From assembly GCF_025398335.1 (NCBI RefSeq), contig NZ_JAODOO010000007.1, forward strand, positions 62,001 through 126,000: a DNA stretch of 64,000 nucleotides, in the 5' to 3' direction. This document shows positions 55,755 through 64,000 of the stretch, piece after piece; the first letter of the stretch is position 1, and each line of letters starts with the position of its first letter. Both the position numbers and the translations under genes were made by a program. The notes below the pieces were generated by a model, which was not told where the DNA came from, searched no databases, and was given only the letters and a program-made list of their open reading frames with translations. The DNA is from Clostridium sp. CX1 (GTDB taxonomy: Bacteria > Bacillota > Clostridia > Clostridiales > Clostridiaceae).

Positions 55755-56465
55755 CTATTTTAAGAATATAAAGGAAAACATTCTTCCATATTTATTTGTG
55801 CTCTTTCTGTAAGAATGTAATTCATATTCTTTGTTACAAAAGGTACAAATATTTAAATCCTTTATATTTTCTTCCCTTACCCCTTTAATTCTTAATTGAT
55901 AAATGATACATTTTAACATACTTAGCATTCTTCCCTCTGATAAATCTAAATCTTTATATATATCTTGATTCCTGAACTCGTCTATTATTTCCTCACTAAC
56001 CTCGTAGCAGCACTGATGCATATGGGGTCCAATATAAACAACTAAATCTTCAGCTTTTGTATCATATTGCTTTTCCATAATTTCAACAGTTTTAAGAGCA
56101 ATGCAGGAAAAAGTTCCTCTCCAACCGCTATGAATTGCTGCTATCGCTTTATTTCTCTTATCATATATTAGAATAGGTACACAGTCTGCAGTAAATACTC
56201 CAACAGCAGTACTTTCTTCATTGGTTACCAGTGCATCCCCTTCTTTTATTTCTCCATTATAAGTAATAACAGAATTACTGTGTATCTGACTCATATAACC
56301 TACTTCTGTTAATTGAAACCACTTTTTTATATTTTCTATATTCCTTAGTCCTTCTTCTGTATTCTTATTAAAATCTAATCCTTGTTTTCCAGTAGAAAAT
56401 ACTGCTGTAGCCCCATTTAAATCAACTTTTATAAACTCATATCCATCAACTAATATTCTCTCCAT
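55755..56465 (-). CDS. pgeF: Laccase-domain protein PgeF (YlmD/YfiH), peptidoglycan editing factor
   Basis: Multi-copper-oxidase-like fold that is in fact zinc-dependent; relatives act on purine nucleosides and, in E. coli, remove mis-incorporated amino acids from cell-wall precursors. 236 residues with metal motifs SQIHSNSV, FTADCVPIL, AIHSGWRG and IGPHMHQCCYEV. Family ylmD sits near sigG-ylmC in Bacillus, as here. Substrate in this organism is uncertain. Confidence 0.92.
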   Translation of the reverse strand: MERILVDGYEFIKVDLNGATAVFSTGKQGLDFNKNTEEGLRNIENIKKWFQLTEVGYMSQIHSNSVITYNGEIKEGDALVTNEESTAVGVFTADCVPILIYDKRNKAIAAIHSGWRGTFSCIALKTVEIMEKQYDTKAEDLVVYIGPHMHQCCYEVSEEIIDEFRNQDIYKDLDLSEGRMLSMLKCIIYQLRIKGVREENIKDLNICTFCNKEYELHSYRKSTNKYGRMFSFIFLK

Positions 56466-56566
56466 CTTTACCCTCCAAAACTTAGTTAATAATCATACTC
56501 ATATTTTAACATGAATTTCTATATTACTATAGTACTGTTTACTTAAACATCATCAGATAAAAATAA

Positions 56567-56598
56567 CCTATACCCCTTATAATTATAAAGGATACAGG
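56567..56598 (-). terminator. Terminator after nrdR
   Basis: On the minus strand a 16-bp stem with three G-U pairs (arms starting CCTGTATCC and ending GGGGTATAGG) followed by TTATTTTTAT. About 46 bases past nrdR. Confidence 0.62.
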
Positions 56599-56643
56599 CT
56601 GTTCTTTATATAGGCAACTTATATAATATAAGTTAAAAACACA

Positions 56644-57099
56644 TTACTTATTGCCCAGTAAATTTTTAATTTCTTCCATGAAAGTATTGATATCTTTAAA
56701 CTGTCTGTATACAGATGCAAATCTAACATAAGACACTTCATCCAAATCCTTGAGACTCTCCATTATCATTTCACCAATATACTCAGACTGAACTTCTGTC
56801 ATCATTTTATTACTAATCTTTTTTTCTACTTCATCTGCAATATTCTCTATTTGCTGCCTCGAAACAGGCCTTTTCTGACAAGCTTTTATTAATCCATTTA
56901 TTATTTTTGTTCTATCGAAGTATTCTCTATTCATGTTTTTCTTTATAACTAGTATAGGCACATTTTCAACTTTTTCATATGTAGTATACCTTTTCGCACA
57001 TTCCAAGCATTCTCTTCTTCTTCTTATAGACATATCATCTTCGGTTGATCTTGAATCTACTACCCTGCTTTCTAAATAACCACAGTAAGGGCACTTCAC
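56644..57099 (-). CDS. nrdR: Transcriptional repressor NrdR
   Basis: Represses ribonucleotide reductase genes according to ATP/dATP level. 151 residues: N-terminal zinc finger (CPYC ... CLEC), then the ATP-cone (ILVIKKNMNREYFDRTKI). Ribonucleotide reductase genes are not in the window. Located between ylmC and pgeF with its own terminator. Confidence 0.97.
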   Translation of the reverse strand: MKCPYCGYLESRVVDSRSTEDDMSIRRRRECLECAKRYTTYEKVENVPILVIKKNMNREYFDRTKIINGLIKACQKRPVSRQQIENIADEVEKKISNKMMTEVQSEYIGEMIMESLKDLDEVSYVRFASVYRQFKDINTFMEEIKNLLGNK

Positions 57100-57233
57100 A
57101 TCTCTTCACGTCCTTCTAAATATATTATCCTTTTTAAATTTACGCCTATAATAATTATACACATTTCAGTGGTAAATTCTATAGTTTAGTAGATTTTAAT
57201 TAATTTTATAAATCTAACCTTTTGTACATTCAC

Positions 57234-57497
57234 TTATTCCTTCAACATAAACTCTCCTCCATCTATAAGCAAAACATCAACACCTATCTTCTTTACATTT
57301 TCCCAAGGAACTTCTATATCTTCACTTTTCCCAAACCAAGACATTTTTTGAGATGGTAAAATAATAGATATAATCTTATATTCATCACAATCAATTTTTA
57401 AATCTTTTATAAATCCTAATTTTGTTCCCGTATTTATATCTATAATTTCCATTGCCCTTAAATTTCCTAAAGAATATAAAGATTTTTCTTCATCCAT
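57234..57497 (-). CDS. ylmC: YlmC/YmxH family PRC-barrel sporulation protein
   Basis: 87-residue PRC-barrel-like protein; LRAMEIIDINTGTKLGFIKDL start and IEVPWENVKKIGVDVLLI end are typical. The family is found almost only in spore formers and often follows sigG, as here, yet its role is unknown. A strong terminator upstream separates it from sigG, so it should have its own promoter. Confidence 0.92.
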   Translation of the reverse strand: MDEEKSLYSLGNLRAMEIIDINTGTKLGFIKDLKIDCDEYKIISIILPSQKMSWFGKSEDIEVPWENVKKIGVDVLLIDGGEFMLKE

Positions 57498-57604
57498 TTT
57501 TATCCCTCCAAGTTTTCTCAGTTAAAATTAGCCTTTCAAGACTTCTTCGCAATAACTGCTCAGTAAATAATATGCTTATATTCTTTTAATAATTCATAAA
57601 AAAT

Positions 57605-57657
57605 AAAAACCGAGAAAAGTATACTAATATCGTCATATTAGTATACTCTCAGTTTTT
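57605..57657 (-). terminator. Strong terminator after sigG
   Basis: 12-bp perfect inner stem GTATACTAATAT with complement, 3-base bulge, then GAG/CTC and AAAAAC/GTTTTT outer pairs; U-tract on the minus strand. 38 bases past sigG. Confidence 0.87.
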
Positions 57658-57694
57658 ATCCTAAAATTAAATATAAGTACAATTATTACCAAGG

Positions 57695-58468
57695 CTATAC
57701 ATATTTTCTCATATGTCTTAAGGCGGTTTTTTCTAACCTAGAAACCTGAGCCTGGGATATGCCTATTTCATCTGCTACCTCCATCTGAGTTCTACCATCA
57801 AAGAATCTCAAGTTGAGTATAAGCTTCTCCCTATCATTTAATTTTTTCATAGCCTCCTTTATAGCTATGTTCTCTAGCCAGCTATCATCTAAGTTTTTGT
57901 TGTCACTTATTTGATCCATTACATAAATTGCATCTCCACCGTCATGATAAATAGGTTCAAAGAGAGATACCGGATCTTGAATAGCATCTAATGCAAATAC
58001 TACTTCCTCTCTTGGCACTTTCAACTCTTTAGCAATTTGAGATATTGTAGGCTCCTTATTATTTTCGCCTATAAGTTTATCTCTAACTTGCAGAGCCCTA
58101 TAAGCAATATCTCTTAGAGATCTGCTTACTCTTATAGAGTTGTTATCTCTTAAATACCTTCTTATCTCTCCTATAATCATAGGAACGGCATAAGTAGAAA
58201 ACTTTACATTTTGATTTAAATCAAAGTTATCAATGGCCTTAATTAATCCTATACAACCAACTTGAAATAAATCATCAACATTTTCTCCTCGGTTGTTAAA
58301 TCTTTGGATAACACTTAATACCAGTCTCAAATTACCCTTGATAAACTTTTCCCTTGATGAGTAGTCTCCACTTCTCATCTCCATTAACAGTCCTCTCATC
58401 TCATTTTCCTTTAATACTGGTAATTTGGCAGTGTTAACTCCACAGATTTCAACTTTATTAATTATCAT
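57695..58468 (-). CDS. sigG: RNA polymerase sporulation sigma factor SigG
   Basis: Late forespore sigma factor that switches on SASP and germination genes. 257 residues: a SigG-type N-terminus (NKVEICGVNTAKLPVL, the part bound by anti-sigma factors), region 2 (DDLFQVGCIGLIKAIDNFD, FSTYAVPMIIGEIRRYLRD), region 3, and region 4 HTH (RTQMEVADEIGISQAQVSRLE). No pro-sequence, as expected. Follows sigE by 76 bases; in Bacillus read-through from spoIIG contributes but autoregulation dominates. Confidence 0.97.
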   Translation of the reverse strand: MIINKVEICGVNTAKLPVLKENEMRGLLMEMRSGDYSSREKFIKGNLRLVLSVIQRFNNRGENVDDLFQVGCIGLIKAIDNFDLNQNVKFSTYAVPMIIGEIRRYLRDNNSIRVSRSLRDIAYRALQVRDKLIGENNKEPTISQIAKELKVPREEVVFALDAIQDPVSLFEPIYHDGGDAIYVMDQISDNKNLDDSWLENIAIKEAMKKLNDREKLILNLRFFDGRTQMEVADEIGISQAQVSRLEKTALRHMRKYV

Positions 58469-58544
58469 AAAGTCATCAGCCCCTTTAGAATATATAGCAT
58501 TTTAATTATTTCCTAAGTAGGGCTTTTTTATACTAAAGACAACC

Positions 58545-59252
58545 TTATAACATTTTATTTATTTCTTTCTTTAATCTTTTTATTATTCTTTTTTCTAATC
58601 TGGAAATGTATGATTGAGATATACCAAGCATATCAGCAACTTCTTTTTGTGTTTTTTCTCCTTGACCGCCTAATCCAAATCTTAGATTTACTATTTCCTT
58701 TTCTCTGGCACTTAACTTTTTCATTGCTACCATTAAAAGTTGCTTATCAACTTCATCCTCAATGAGGTTATAAACCACATCATTATCTGTACCTAATATA
58801 TCTGATAATAATAGTTCATTTCCATCCCAGTCAATATTTAAAGGCTCATAAAAGGAAATTTCAGCTTTTACTTTGCTATTTCTTCTTAAATACATAAGTA
58901 TTTCATTTTCAATGCATCTAGATGCATATGTAGCTAATTTTATTTTTTTCTCTGGATCAAAGGTGTTAACAGCCTTAATTAAACCTATAGTTCCTACTGA
59001 TACTAAATCCTCTACGTTTACCCCTGTATTTTCAAACTTTCTTGCTATATATACTACTAATCTTAAATTCCTTTCTATTAACGTAGATCTTACACTCTCC
59101 TCACCAGTTACAAGTCTTGCAACTAGATCATCTTCTTCCTTTTTACTAAGAGGAGGGGGAAGTACCTCATTGCCACCTATGTAGTACACTGTCTTTATAA
59201 AGACCTTAAATTTAGTTAATATTCTATTTAACAATATCTTTAATTTAATCAT
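58545..59252 (-). CDS. sigE: RNA polymerase sporulation sigma factor SigE (pro-form)
   Basis: Early mother-cell sigma factor, expected to drive spoIVA, spoVM and ylbJ here. 235 residues, with an N-terminal pro-sequence of about 27 residues ([20 protein letters not shown]...YIGG) that SpoIIGA removes, then region 2 ([40 protein letters not shown]) and region 4 ([21 protein letters not shown]). Start ATG 59252 with TTGGAGG upstream; it follows spoIIGA by 28 bases. Confidence 0.97.
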   Translation of the reverse strand: MIKLKILLNRILTKFKVFIKTVYYIGGNEVLPPPLSKKEEDDLVARLVTGEESVRSTLIERNLRLVVYIARKFENTGVNVEDLVSVGTIGLIKAVNTFDPEKKIKLATYASRCIENEILMYLRRNSKVKAEISFYEPLNIDWDGNELLLSDILGTDNDVVYNLIEDEVDKQLLMVAMKKLSAREKEIVNLRFGLGGQGEKTQKEVADMLGISQSYISRLEKRIIKRLKKEINKML

Positions 59253-59280
59253 ATTAATCCTCCAATCAATTTAATATCCT

Positions 59281-60078
59281 TTACATTACTCCTCTAGATA
59301 AAAGAGCTTCATAATCATTAAAATCACTTAATCTTTCTTCGCAAAAAGCAACTATTACCTCTCTATTCTGACATTCCTCTCCACCGTGTATTCTTATACA
59401 GAGAGGTTTAAATCCTTGGAGGTTACCACTTTGTCCATTTACTACTCTATAGGGAATATAAAATTTATCATATAGATTTAAATCTATATCCTTAAAAACC
59501 TTTTTCTCCACTATAATTACTGGTAGGTTAGTAGCTGGTTCCCTTAATTCATTGCCAGTATCTAAAAAAGCCTTAATATTTTTCTCTGAGTTCTTTAACA
59601 CAATATCTACATCATATATAAGACTTTTTAAGTCTTTTCTATCTTTTATGTAGATTACTATTCTATCAATTAATATATATATTATCATTATTGAAAGCAT
59701 AAGCTTTTTATAGGAAAAGTTTATAATAACAAAGTTATTAATATCATAGTCTTCGTTATATTGTATAAACATGCAAGTTCCAGCTAGAAGCATGGAATAC
59801 AAGAGGAATATAGATAACGCCTTTAAATTAAAAAACACTTTCCTTTTTCTAAAACTAATTAGTATTAGGGCTGCTGCTATTATCATTTTAAATGGAACCG
59901 TAGAAAACCTTTTTAGCTCCGGATAGACTAAAGTTATAACATACATACTACCAATAGCTGCTGCAACTAAGATATATCTTAGTTCTACTTTTACTCTCAA
60001 AGTACGGGCAGTTATATATAACAAAAATAGGTTAACCACTAAGTTTTGAAAAATCAAAACATCGATATATATAATCAA
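59281..60078 (-). CDS. spoIIGA: Sigma-E processing peptidase SpoIIGA
   Basis: Membrane aspartyl-type protease that matures pro-SigE after septation, triggered by SpoIIR from the forespore. 265 residues: five hydrophobic segments in the first 145, then a cytosolic protease domain with the catalytic motif AFLDTGNELREP. The start is TTG 60078 with GGAGGTG upstream. First gene of spoIIGA-sigE, next to ftsZ, exactly as in Bacillus. Confidence 0.95.
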   Translation of the reverse strand: MIIYIDVLIFQNLVVNLFLLYITARTLRVKVELRYILVAAAIGSMYVITLVYPELKRFSTVPFKMIIAAALILISFRKRKVFFNLKALSIFLLYSMLLAGTCMFIQYNEDYDINNFVIINFSYKKLMLSIMIIYILIDRIVIYIKDRKDLKSLIYDVDIVLKNSEKNIKAFLDTGNELREPATNLPVIIVEKKVFKDIDLNLYDKFYIPYRVVNGQSGNLQGFKPLCIRIHGGEECQNREVIVAFCEERLSDFNDYEALLSRGVM

Positions 60079-60126
60079 ATACTATATTCACCTCCATTAC
60101 AATGAATTTCCATTTTCTTACTTTTT

Positions 60127-60159
60127 ATTATATACTTATTATCTTTAAAATTTTGTCAT
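60127..60159 (-). promoter_or_regulatory. Candidate spoIIG-type promoter with long spacer
   Basis: On the minus strand ATGACA (60154-60159) and TATAAT (60127-60132) are 21 bases apart, about 49 bases before spoIIGA. Bacillus spoIIG is a SigA promoter with an over-long spacer (about 22 bases) activated by Spo0A. TGACAAA here differs from the 0A box (TGNCGAA) at one base and overlaps the -35. Confidence 0.5.
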
Positions 60160-60231
60160 TTTTTATAAATTATTATTATTTTTATATGCTATAATATGCC
60201 AACTTATTATAATTTGCTTCCTGTATGCTAT

Positions 60232-60282
60232 AAGAATAAAAAAACAAGTGTAGCCATAGGCTACACTTGTTTTTTTATTCTT
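60232..60282 (-). terminator. Perfect 24-bp terminator after ftsZ
   Basis: Exact 24-base arms with core ACAAGTGTAGCC, 3-base loop, and long T-runs at both ends. It starts 3 bases past the ftsZ stop. Confidence 0.92.
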
Positions 60283-60285
60283 ATA

Positions 60286-61413
60286 TTACTTTCTTTGTCT
60301 TCTTAAAAAGGCTGGTATTTCAAGGTTATTTTCATCGTAATTTTGATGATATTCTACAGTAGCTGCGGCTTCATCTCTATTACTTGTAAAACTAACTGTT
60401 GGTTGTGTTGGAGCTGCAGTTACTTTTGCAACCGGCTCTGGCTGAGTTCTTTGCATCTTTTCTGATTCAAAGCCTGTGGCAATTACTGTGATTCTTATCT
60501 CATCTTTTATATTTTCGTCTATTACAGCACCGAATATGATGTTTGCATCTGGGTCAGCAGCATCCTGTACTATTTCTGCTGCTTCATTTATTTCCAGAAG
60601 TCCCAAGTCCGGTCCCCCAGTTATATTTAGAAGTACTCCAGTAGCTCCTACTATAGATGTCTCAAGTAAAGGACTGGAAATAGCTTGCTTTGCCGCTTCT
60701 TGTGCTCTATTATCTCCTGTTCCTCTTCCTACTCCCATATGTGCAAGACCTTTGTCTATCATGATAGTTCTAACATCTGCAAAGTCAAGGTTAACAAGAC
60801 CTGGTATTGTAATTAAGTCAGATATACCTTGTACACCTTGTCTTAGAACGTCATCTGCATATTTAAAAGATTCCATCAATGTAGTTTTTTTATCCACAAT
60901 TGTAAGTAGTCTTTCATTTGGAATAGTTACCAATGTATCTACTCTCTCTTTTAAATTCTTTATTCCCATTTCTGCGTGAAGCATTCTTTTTCTTCCTTCA
61001 AAAGGGAAAGGCTTAGTTACTACTCCTACAGTAAGTATTCCCATAGACTTAGCTATTTCTGCAATTACAGGTGCTGCTCCAGTACCGGTTCCGCCACCCA
61101 TACCTGCAGTGATAAATACCATATCTGCACCTTTTATGGCCTGAGATATTTCTTCCTTACTTTCCTCAGCTGCTTTATTTCCTATTTCAGGATTTGCACC
61201 TGCTCCTAAACCTTTAGTAAGTTTGTCTCCTATTTGTATCTTTTGTGACGCCTGAGAAAGAGCTAATGCCTGCTTATCTGTATTTACAGAAATAAACTCA
61301 ACATTCTTTAGTCCTTCTCTTATCATTCTATTTACGGCGTTGTTTCCTCCACCACCGCATCCTATTACTTTTATATTAGCTAATTGTTGAACATCAACAT
61401 CAAAATCTAGCAC
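60286..61413 (-). CDS. ftsZ: Cell division protein FtsZ
   Basis: Tubulin-like GTPase forming the division ring. 375 residues: [17 protein letters not shown], tubulin signature GGGTGTGAA (107-114), T7 loop [11 protein letters not shown], then a short linker and the C-terminal peptide [12 protein letters not shown] that binds FtsA and other partners. Follows ftsA by 16 bases. Confidence 0.98.
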   Translation of the reverse strand: MLDFDVDVQQLANIKVIGCGGGGNNAVNRMIREGLKNVEFISVNTDKQALALSQASQKIQIGDKLTKGLGAGANPEIGNKAAEESKEEISQAIKGADMVFITAGMGGGTGTGAAPVIAEIAKSMGILTVGVVTKPFPFEGRKRMLHAEMGIKNLKERVDTLVTIPNERLLTIVDKKTTLMESFKYADDVLRQGVQGISDLITIPGLVNLDFADVRTIMIDKGLAHMGVGRGTGDNRAQEAAKQAISSPLLETSIVGATGVLLNITGGPDLGLLEINEAAEIVQDAADPDANIIFGAVIDENIKDEIRITVIATGFESEKMQRTQPEPVAKVTAAPTQPTVSFTSNRDEAAATVEYHQNYDENNLEIPAFLRRQRK

Positions 61414-61429
61414 AATATTTACCTCCCTA

Positions 61430-62701
61430 TTAGAAAAAATCTGTGAAAAAATCTTTTAATTTTGATACAAAGCCACTACTATTTTCTTTTTTTTCTTCAT
61501 GTTTGTTTCTCTCTTTAGTCCATTCCCTTTGAATACCTTCTGTTTCCTTCTCTGACTTAATCCTTAAACTTTTATCTTTCATAGAGTCTGCAGCATCCTT
61601 TACTGCACCTACAGCTGCTGCATATAGAGGGCTTGCTGCTCCAATATATTCAGGACTTCCTACTCTAACAGGTTTCTGTAGTATATCCTTGCTAAAGTCT
61701 TCAATTCCTTTAATTAATGCAAATCCCCCTCCAACAAAGACTATACCTGAAATTTTGTCATAGTGTTCATTAGATTTTAATTCACCTTTAATAATGCACA
61801 GTAATTCCTCAACTCTAGCCTCAATTACTTGTTTAAGTATATCCTGATCTACATGAATCTTGTTATTATAGTCAGCGTTGACTTCTATTTTTATATCATT
61901 GTTAACGGAGCTTCTACCAACACTACCATACTTAATTTTTAGTTTTTCAGCCTCTGAAAAAGGAAGCTTAAGACAGACTGCAATATCATTAGTTATAGTA
62001 TTTCCACCTAATGACATTGTACTTATACTTACTAGATTTCCCCCTTCAAAACTATATATATTAATAGATTCTGCTCCTACATCTACTAATACTACTCCTC
62101 TTTCAACTTCTTCTTTTTTTAACACAACCTCTGATAGAGCTAAAGGTTGGAATACTATGCCAGATACATTTATTCCAGCTTTCTCTATACTTTTAAATAG
62201 ATTATTTACCACAGTAGTTTGAGCTAGTATGATTTGAGCATCTACTTCCAATCTCAATCCACTCATACCTATAGGGTCTTTTATCTTATCATACCCATCG
62301 ATTATGTACTGCTGGGGTATTACACCTATAATTTCTTTATCGGATGGAATTGTAATGATTTTAGATGCTTTTATAACTCTTTTAACATCGTTATCCTTTA
62401 TCTCTCTATCTTCTGAAGCTACAGCTACAACACCTTTATTCCAAACCAGCTCACTTATTCCTCCAGGTAAAGATATGTATGCATCCGTAATCTTGATATC
62501 GACCATTCTTTCTAGTCCGTCAATACACTGTTTTACAGATTCAGAAGTACTATCTATATCAACAACAATTCCTTTTTTTACTCCATTACAAATTGCCGAT
62601 GTAATTCCCATTATCTGCATTCTACCGTGCTTGTCTATTTTTCCGGCAGCAGCACATATCTTCGATGATCCAATATCTATTCCAATTATATATTCATTCA
62701 T
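61430..62701 (-). CDS. ftsA: Cell division protein FtsA
   Basis: Actin-like ATPase that tethers FtsZ to the membrane. 423 residues: [20 protein letters not shown] phosphate-1 loop, 1C domain, [18 protein letters not shown] phosphate-2, [12 protein letters not shown] adenosine motif, and the C-terminal amphipathic helix [13 protein letters not shown] for membrane binding. Start ATG 62701 with GGGGGG nine bases upstream; the longer frame is unlikely. Confidence 0.95.
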   Translation of the reverse strand: MNEYIIGIDIGSSKICAAAGKIDKHGRMQIMGITSAICNGVKKGIVVDIDSTSESVKQCIDGLERMVDIKITDAYISLPGGISELVWNKGVVAVASEDREIKDNDVKRVIKASKIITIPSDKEIIGVIPQQYIIDGYDKIKDPIGMSGLRLEVDAQIILAQTTVVNNLFKSIEKAGINVSGIVFQPLALSEVVLKKEEVERGVVLVDVGAESINIYSFEGGNLVSISTMSLGGNTITNDIAVCLKLPFSEAEKLKIKYGSVGRSSVNNDIKIEVNADYNNKIHVDQDILKQVIEARVEELLCIIKGELKSNEHYDKISGIVFVGGGFALIKGIEDFSKDILQKPVRVGSPEYIGAASPLYAAAVGAVKDAADSMKDKSLRIKSEKETEGIQREWTKERNKHEEKKENSSGFVSKLKDFFTDFF

Positions 62702-62771
62702 TAAGCATTTCCCCCCCTGTAAGAGAACCATCAAAGTATATATTCAACAAAAATTCTAATTTTCCTCTTAT

Positions 62772-62799
62772 ATTTTATCATATTTTAATAAAATCTCAA
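62772..62799 (-). promoter_or_regulatory. Probable promoter for ftsA-ftsZ
   Basis: On the minus strand TTGAGA (62794-62799), 16 bases, TAAAAT (62772-62777), 71 bases before ftsA. Confidence 0.5.
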
Positions 62800-62843
62800 A
62801 TATAGTTAAATAATCTTATTTTTTGTTTACTCAATATTCCAAA

Positions 62844-62868
62844 AGGGAAAGACTTCCAGTCTTTCCCT
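62844..62868 (-). terminator. Terminator after the glycosyltransferase gene
   Basis: AGGGAAAGACT / AGTCTTTCCCT with a 3-base loop, 10 bases past the stop. The U-tract on the minus strand is short (TTT). Confidence 0.72.
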
Positions 62869-62877
62869 ATCTATATT

Positions 62878-64000
62878 CTAATTGGCTTTTTCTAAATCAT
62901 TTATTTTTACACTTCTGGTATGTAAAGTATGACTCCACTCCTTATTATTTTTGTCCATGATTCCTTGAATGGAAATCGGAAACCATGTAATAGCATAAAC
63001 AGGATATATTATATAATACCAGAATATTTTTAAGTTAAGCTTCTTTTCTAGAACTAGTATAAGCGGCGTGTATATAAATTGTAAAACTCCAAAAATGCCA
63101 ATAGCAATAGTAAGTAAGTTAAAGTTGAATGAATAAATAAAAGTATTGAAGTTAGATATTATATTAAATGCTTTCATAAAGTATTGAAATACACCGGTTA
63201 TTGCAGAGATACCTATCAAAATGGCAATTATAGGTTGAATGCTATACAGTGCACAATCCAAAGCAACAAAGCTAAATTTAGATATTGCTCTTCTTAGTAA
63301 TTTAAAAAAATACCTACTTGAAACATCTGCAAATCCCTGCATCCATCTTTTTCTCTGCCACCAGGACTGAGCCAGCGTAAGAGGCTTTTCATCATATATA
63401 ACAGCATCATGTGCCCAACCTACTTTATAACCATTTAAAACTAGCTTACAGGTGAATTCTAAGTCCTCAGTTAAACACGTAGCACCCCAACCTAATTTTC
63501 TTAATATTTCTGTATCAATGCTAAATCCTGTTCCACCTAATTGACTTGATAGTCCAATATTGTTTCTAGCTAATTGAAACATTCTATTGTTAGTCCAAAA
63601 GGATATTGAGTAACTTCCAGTAATCCATGTATCCTCTGGATTTTTACTATCTAGATATCCTTGAACAACTTTATATCCCTCACATAGTTTTTTATTCATT
63701 TCTATTAAAAAGTTCTTATGAGCTAGGTTATCTGCATCAAATATCGAAACTGCATCATATTTCTTCTCCATATTAAAAATATGATCAAACATCCATTCAA
63801 GTGCATAGCCTTTTCCTCTTTTTTCTTTATTCACTCTTTCATAAACTATAGCACCTTTTTCTCTTGCTCTTAGTGCAGTTTTATCAGTACAATTATCTGC
63901 AATAACATAAATGTCATAAAGGTGTTTAGGGTAATCAAGCCTTTTTAAACTTTCTACAATATCTCCAATAACAATTTCTTCATTATGTGCTGCTACAATC
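62878..64000 (-). CDS. Family 2 membrane glycosyltransferase (N-terminus cut by window edge)
   Basis: The frame is open to the right edge, beyond the first internal GTG (63834), so the gene is partial. The visible part starts VAAHNEEIVIGDIVESLKR, typical of GT2 enzymes (COG1215 type), then SIFDADNLAH (DxD-like metal motif), TEDLEFTCK and the processive-type QRKRWMQG motif, followed by about four membrane segments in the last 130 residues. It probably makes or exports a surface polysaccharide. Upstream context is unknown. Confidence 0.88.
   Translation of the reverse strand, partial: IVAAHNEEIVIGDIVESLKRLDYPKHLYDIYVIADNCTDKTALRAREKGAIVYERVNKEKRGKGYALEWMFDHIFNMEKKYDAVSIFDADNLAHKNFLIEMNKKLCEGYKVVQGYLDSKNPEDTWITGSYSISFWTNNRMFQLARNNIGLSSQLGGTGFSIDTEILRKLGWGATCLTEDLEFTCKLVLNGYKVGWAHDAVIYDEKPLTLAQSWWQRKRWMQGFADVSSRYFFKLLRRAISKFSFVALDCALYSIQPIIAILIGISAITGVFQYFMKAFNIISNFNTFIYSFNFNLLTIAIGIFGVLQFIYTPLILVLEKKLNLKIFWYYIIYPVYAITWFPISIQGIMDKNNKEWSHTLHTRSVKINDLEKAN

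Noticed and set aside
60476-60979. 167-codon open frame on the plus strand opposite ftsZ
   Set aside because: It is the antisense shadow of a highly conserved gene, has no ribosome binding site and a composition typical of reverse-strand frames.
62304-62759. 151-codon plus-strand frame opposite ftsA
   Set aside because: Shadow of FtsA codons; low-complexity Ser/Ile/Pro product and no initiation site.
1-64000. CRISPR arrays, tRNA/rRNA genes, transposases, toxin-antitoxin or phage-defence genes
   Set aside because: Looked for on both strands; no repeat-spacer pattern, cloverleaf, transposase motif or defence domain was found. The window is core chromosome.

Overview
This is a low-GC (by eye roughly one-third G+C), strongly strand-biased chromosomal window from a spore-forming Firmicute, most likely a Clostridium or close relative. 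The evidence is the set of endospore genes (spoVS, spoVM, spoIVA, spoIIGA-sigE-sigG, ylbJ, ylmC/ymxH type), A/T-rich codon use, AGGAGG-type ribosome binding sites, and a gene order that follows the Bacillus/Clostridium core clusters. Nearly all genes are on the minus strand; only tmcAL, ylbJ and rpmB lie on the plus strand. I saw no tRNA or rRNA gene, CRISPR array, insertion sequence, integrase or phage structural gene.

Layout, left to right (transcription mostly right to left). 1-6.4 kb: SRP targeting and chromosome segregation (ffh, cut by the window edge; ylxM, ftsY, smc, and a 32-codon membrane peptide coupled to smc). 6.5-10.9 kb: spoVS, an Elp3-like radical SAM protein, rnc, acpP, plsX, rpmF and yceD. 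11-13.3 kb: acetate formation (pta-ackA). 13.5-16.1 kb: plus-strand tmcAL and ylbJ. 16.1-22.1 kb: a coiled-coil protein, coaD, rsmD, recG, fakA and an Asp23 protein. 22.2-24.5 kb: rpmB facing a small-gene cluster with spoVM, a 55-residue membrane protein, a signal-less cell-wall amidase, a 42-residue peptide and a zinc-ribbon protein. 24.8-40 kb: thiN, rpe, rsgA, prkC, stp, rlmN, rsmB, a Zn protease, fmt, def, priA, coaBC, rpoZ, gmk, remA and yicC, in the same order as in Bacillus. 40.1-46.6 kb: asparaginase, spoIVA, gpsA, der and a DUF512 radical SAM protein. 46.6-55.7 kb: phosphate block (pit, a DUF47 gene, phoU, pstBACS, phoR, phoP). 55.7-62.8 kb: pgeF, nrdR, ylmC, sigG, sigE, spoIIGA, ftsZ and ftsA. 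62.9-64 kb: a membrane glycosyltransferase cut by the edge.

How the genes work together: the window is mostly housekeeping (protein targeting, translation, lipid and CoA precursors, division), interleaved with sporulation genes. SpoVM and SpoIVA, physical partners in spore coat basement assembly, are both encoded here, as are FtsA/FtsZ next to the SpoIIGA/SigE/SigG cascade. Phosphate sensing (PhoPR) sits directly upstream of its likely target, the pst operon, with PhoP-box-like repeats between them.

No plainly new multi-gene system is visible. The most interesting items are regulatory or very small: a 19-bp hairpin that buries the yceD ribosome binding site, a similar C/G-tract pairing before spoIVA, an intact 23-codon spoVM, the smc-coupled mini-protein, the dyad plus direct repeats before pstS, and a spoIIGA promoter with an unusually long spacer. 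Where several in-frame starts exist I chose by ribosome binding site, and several genes are therefore shorter than their maximal reading frame.
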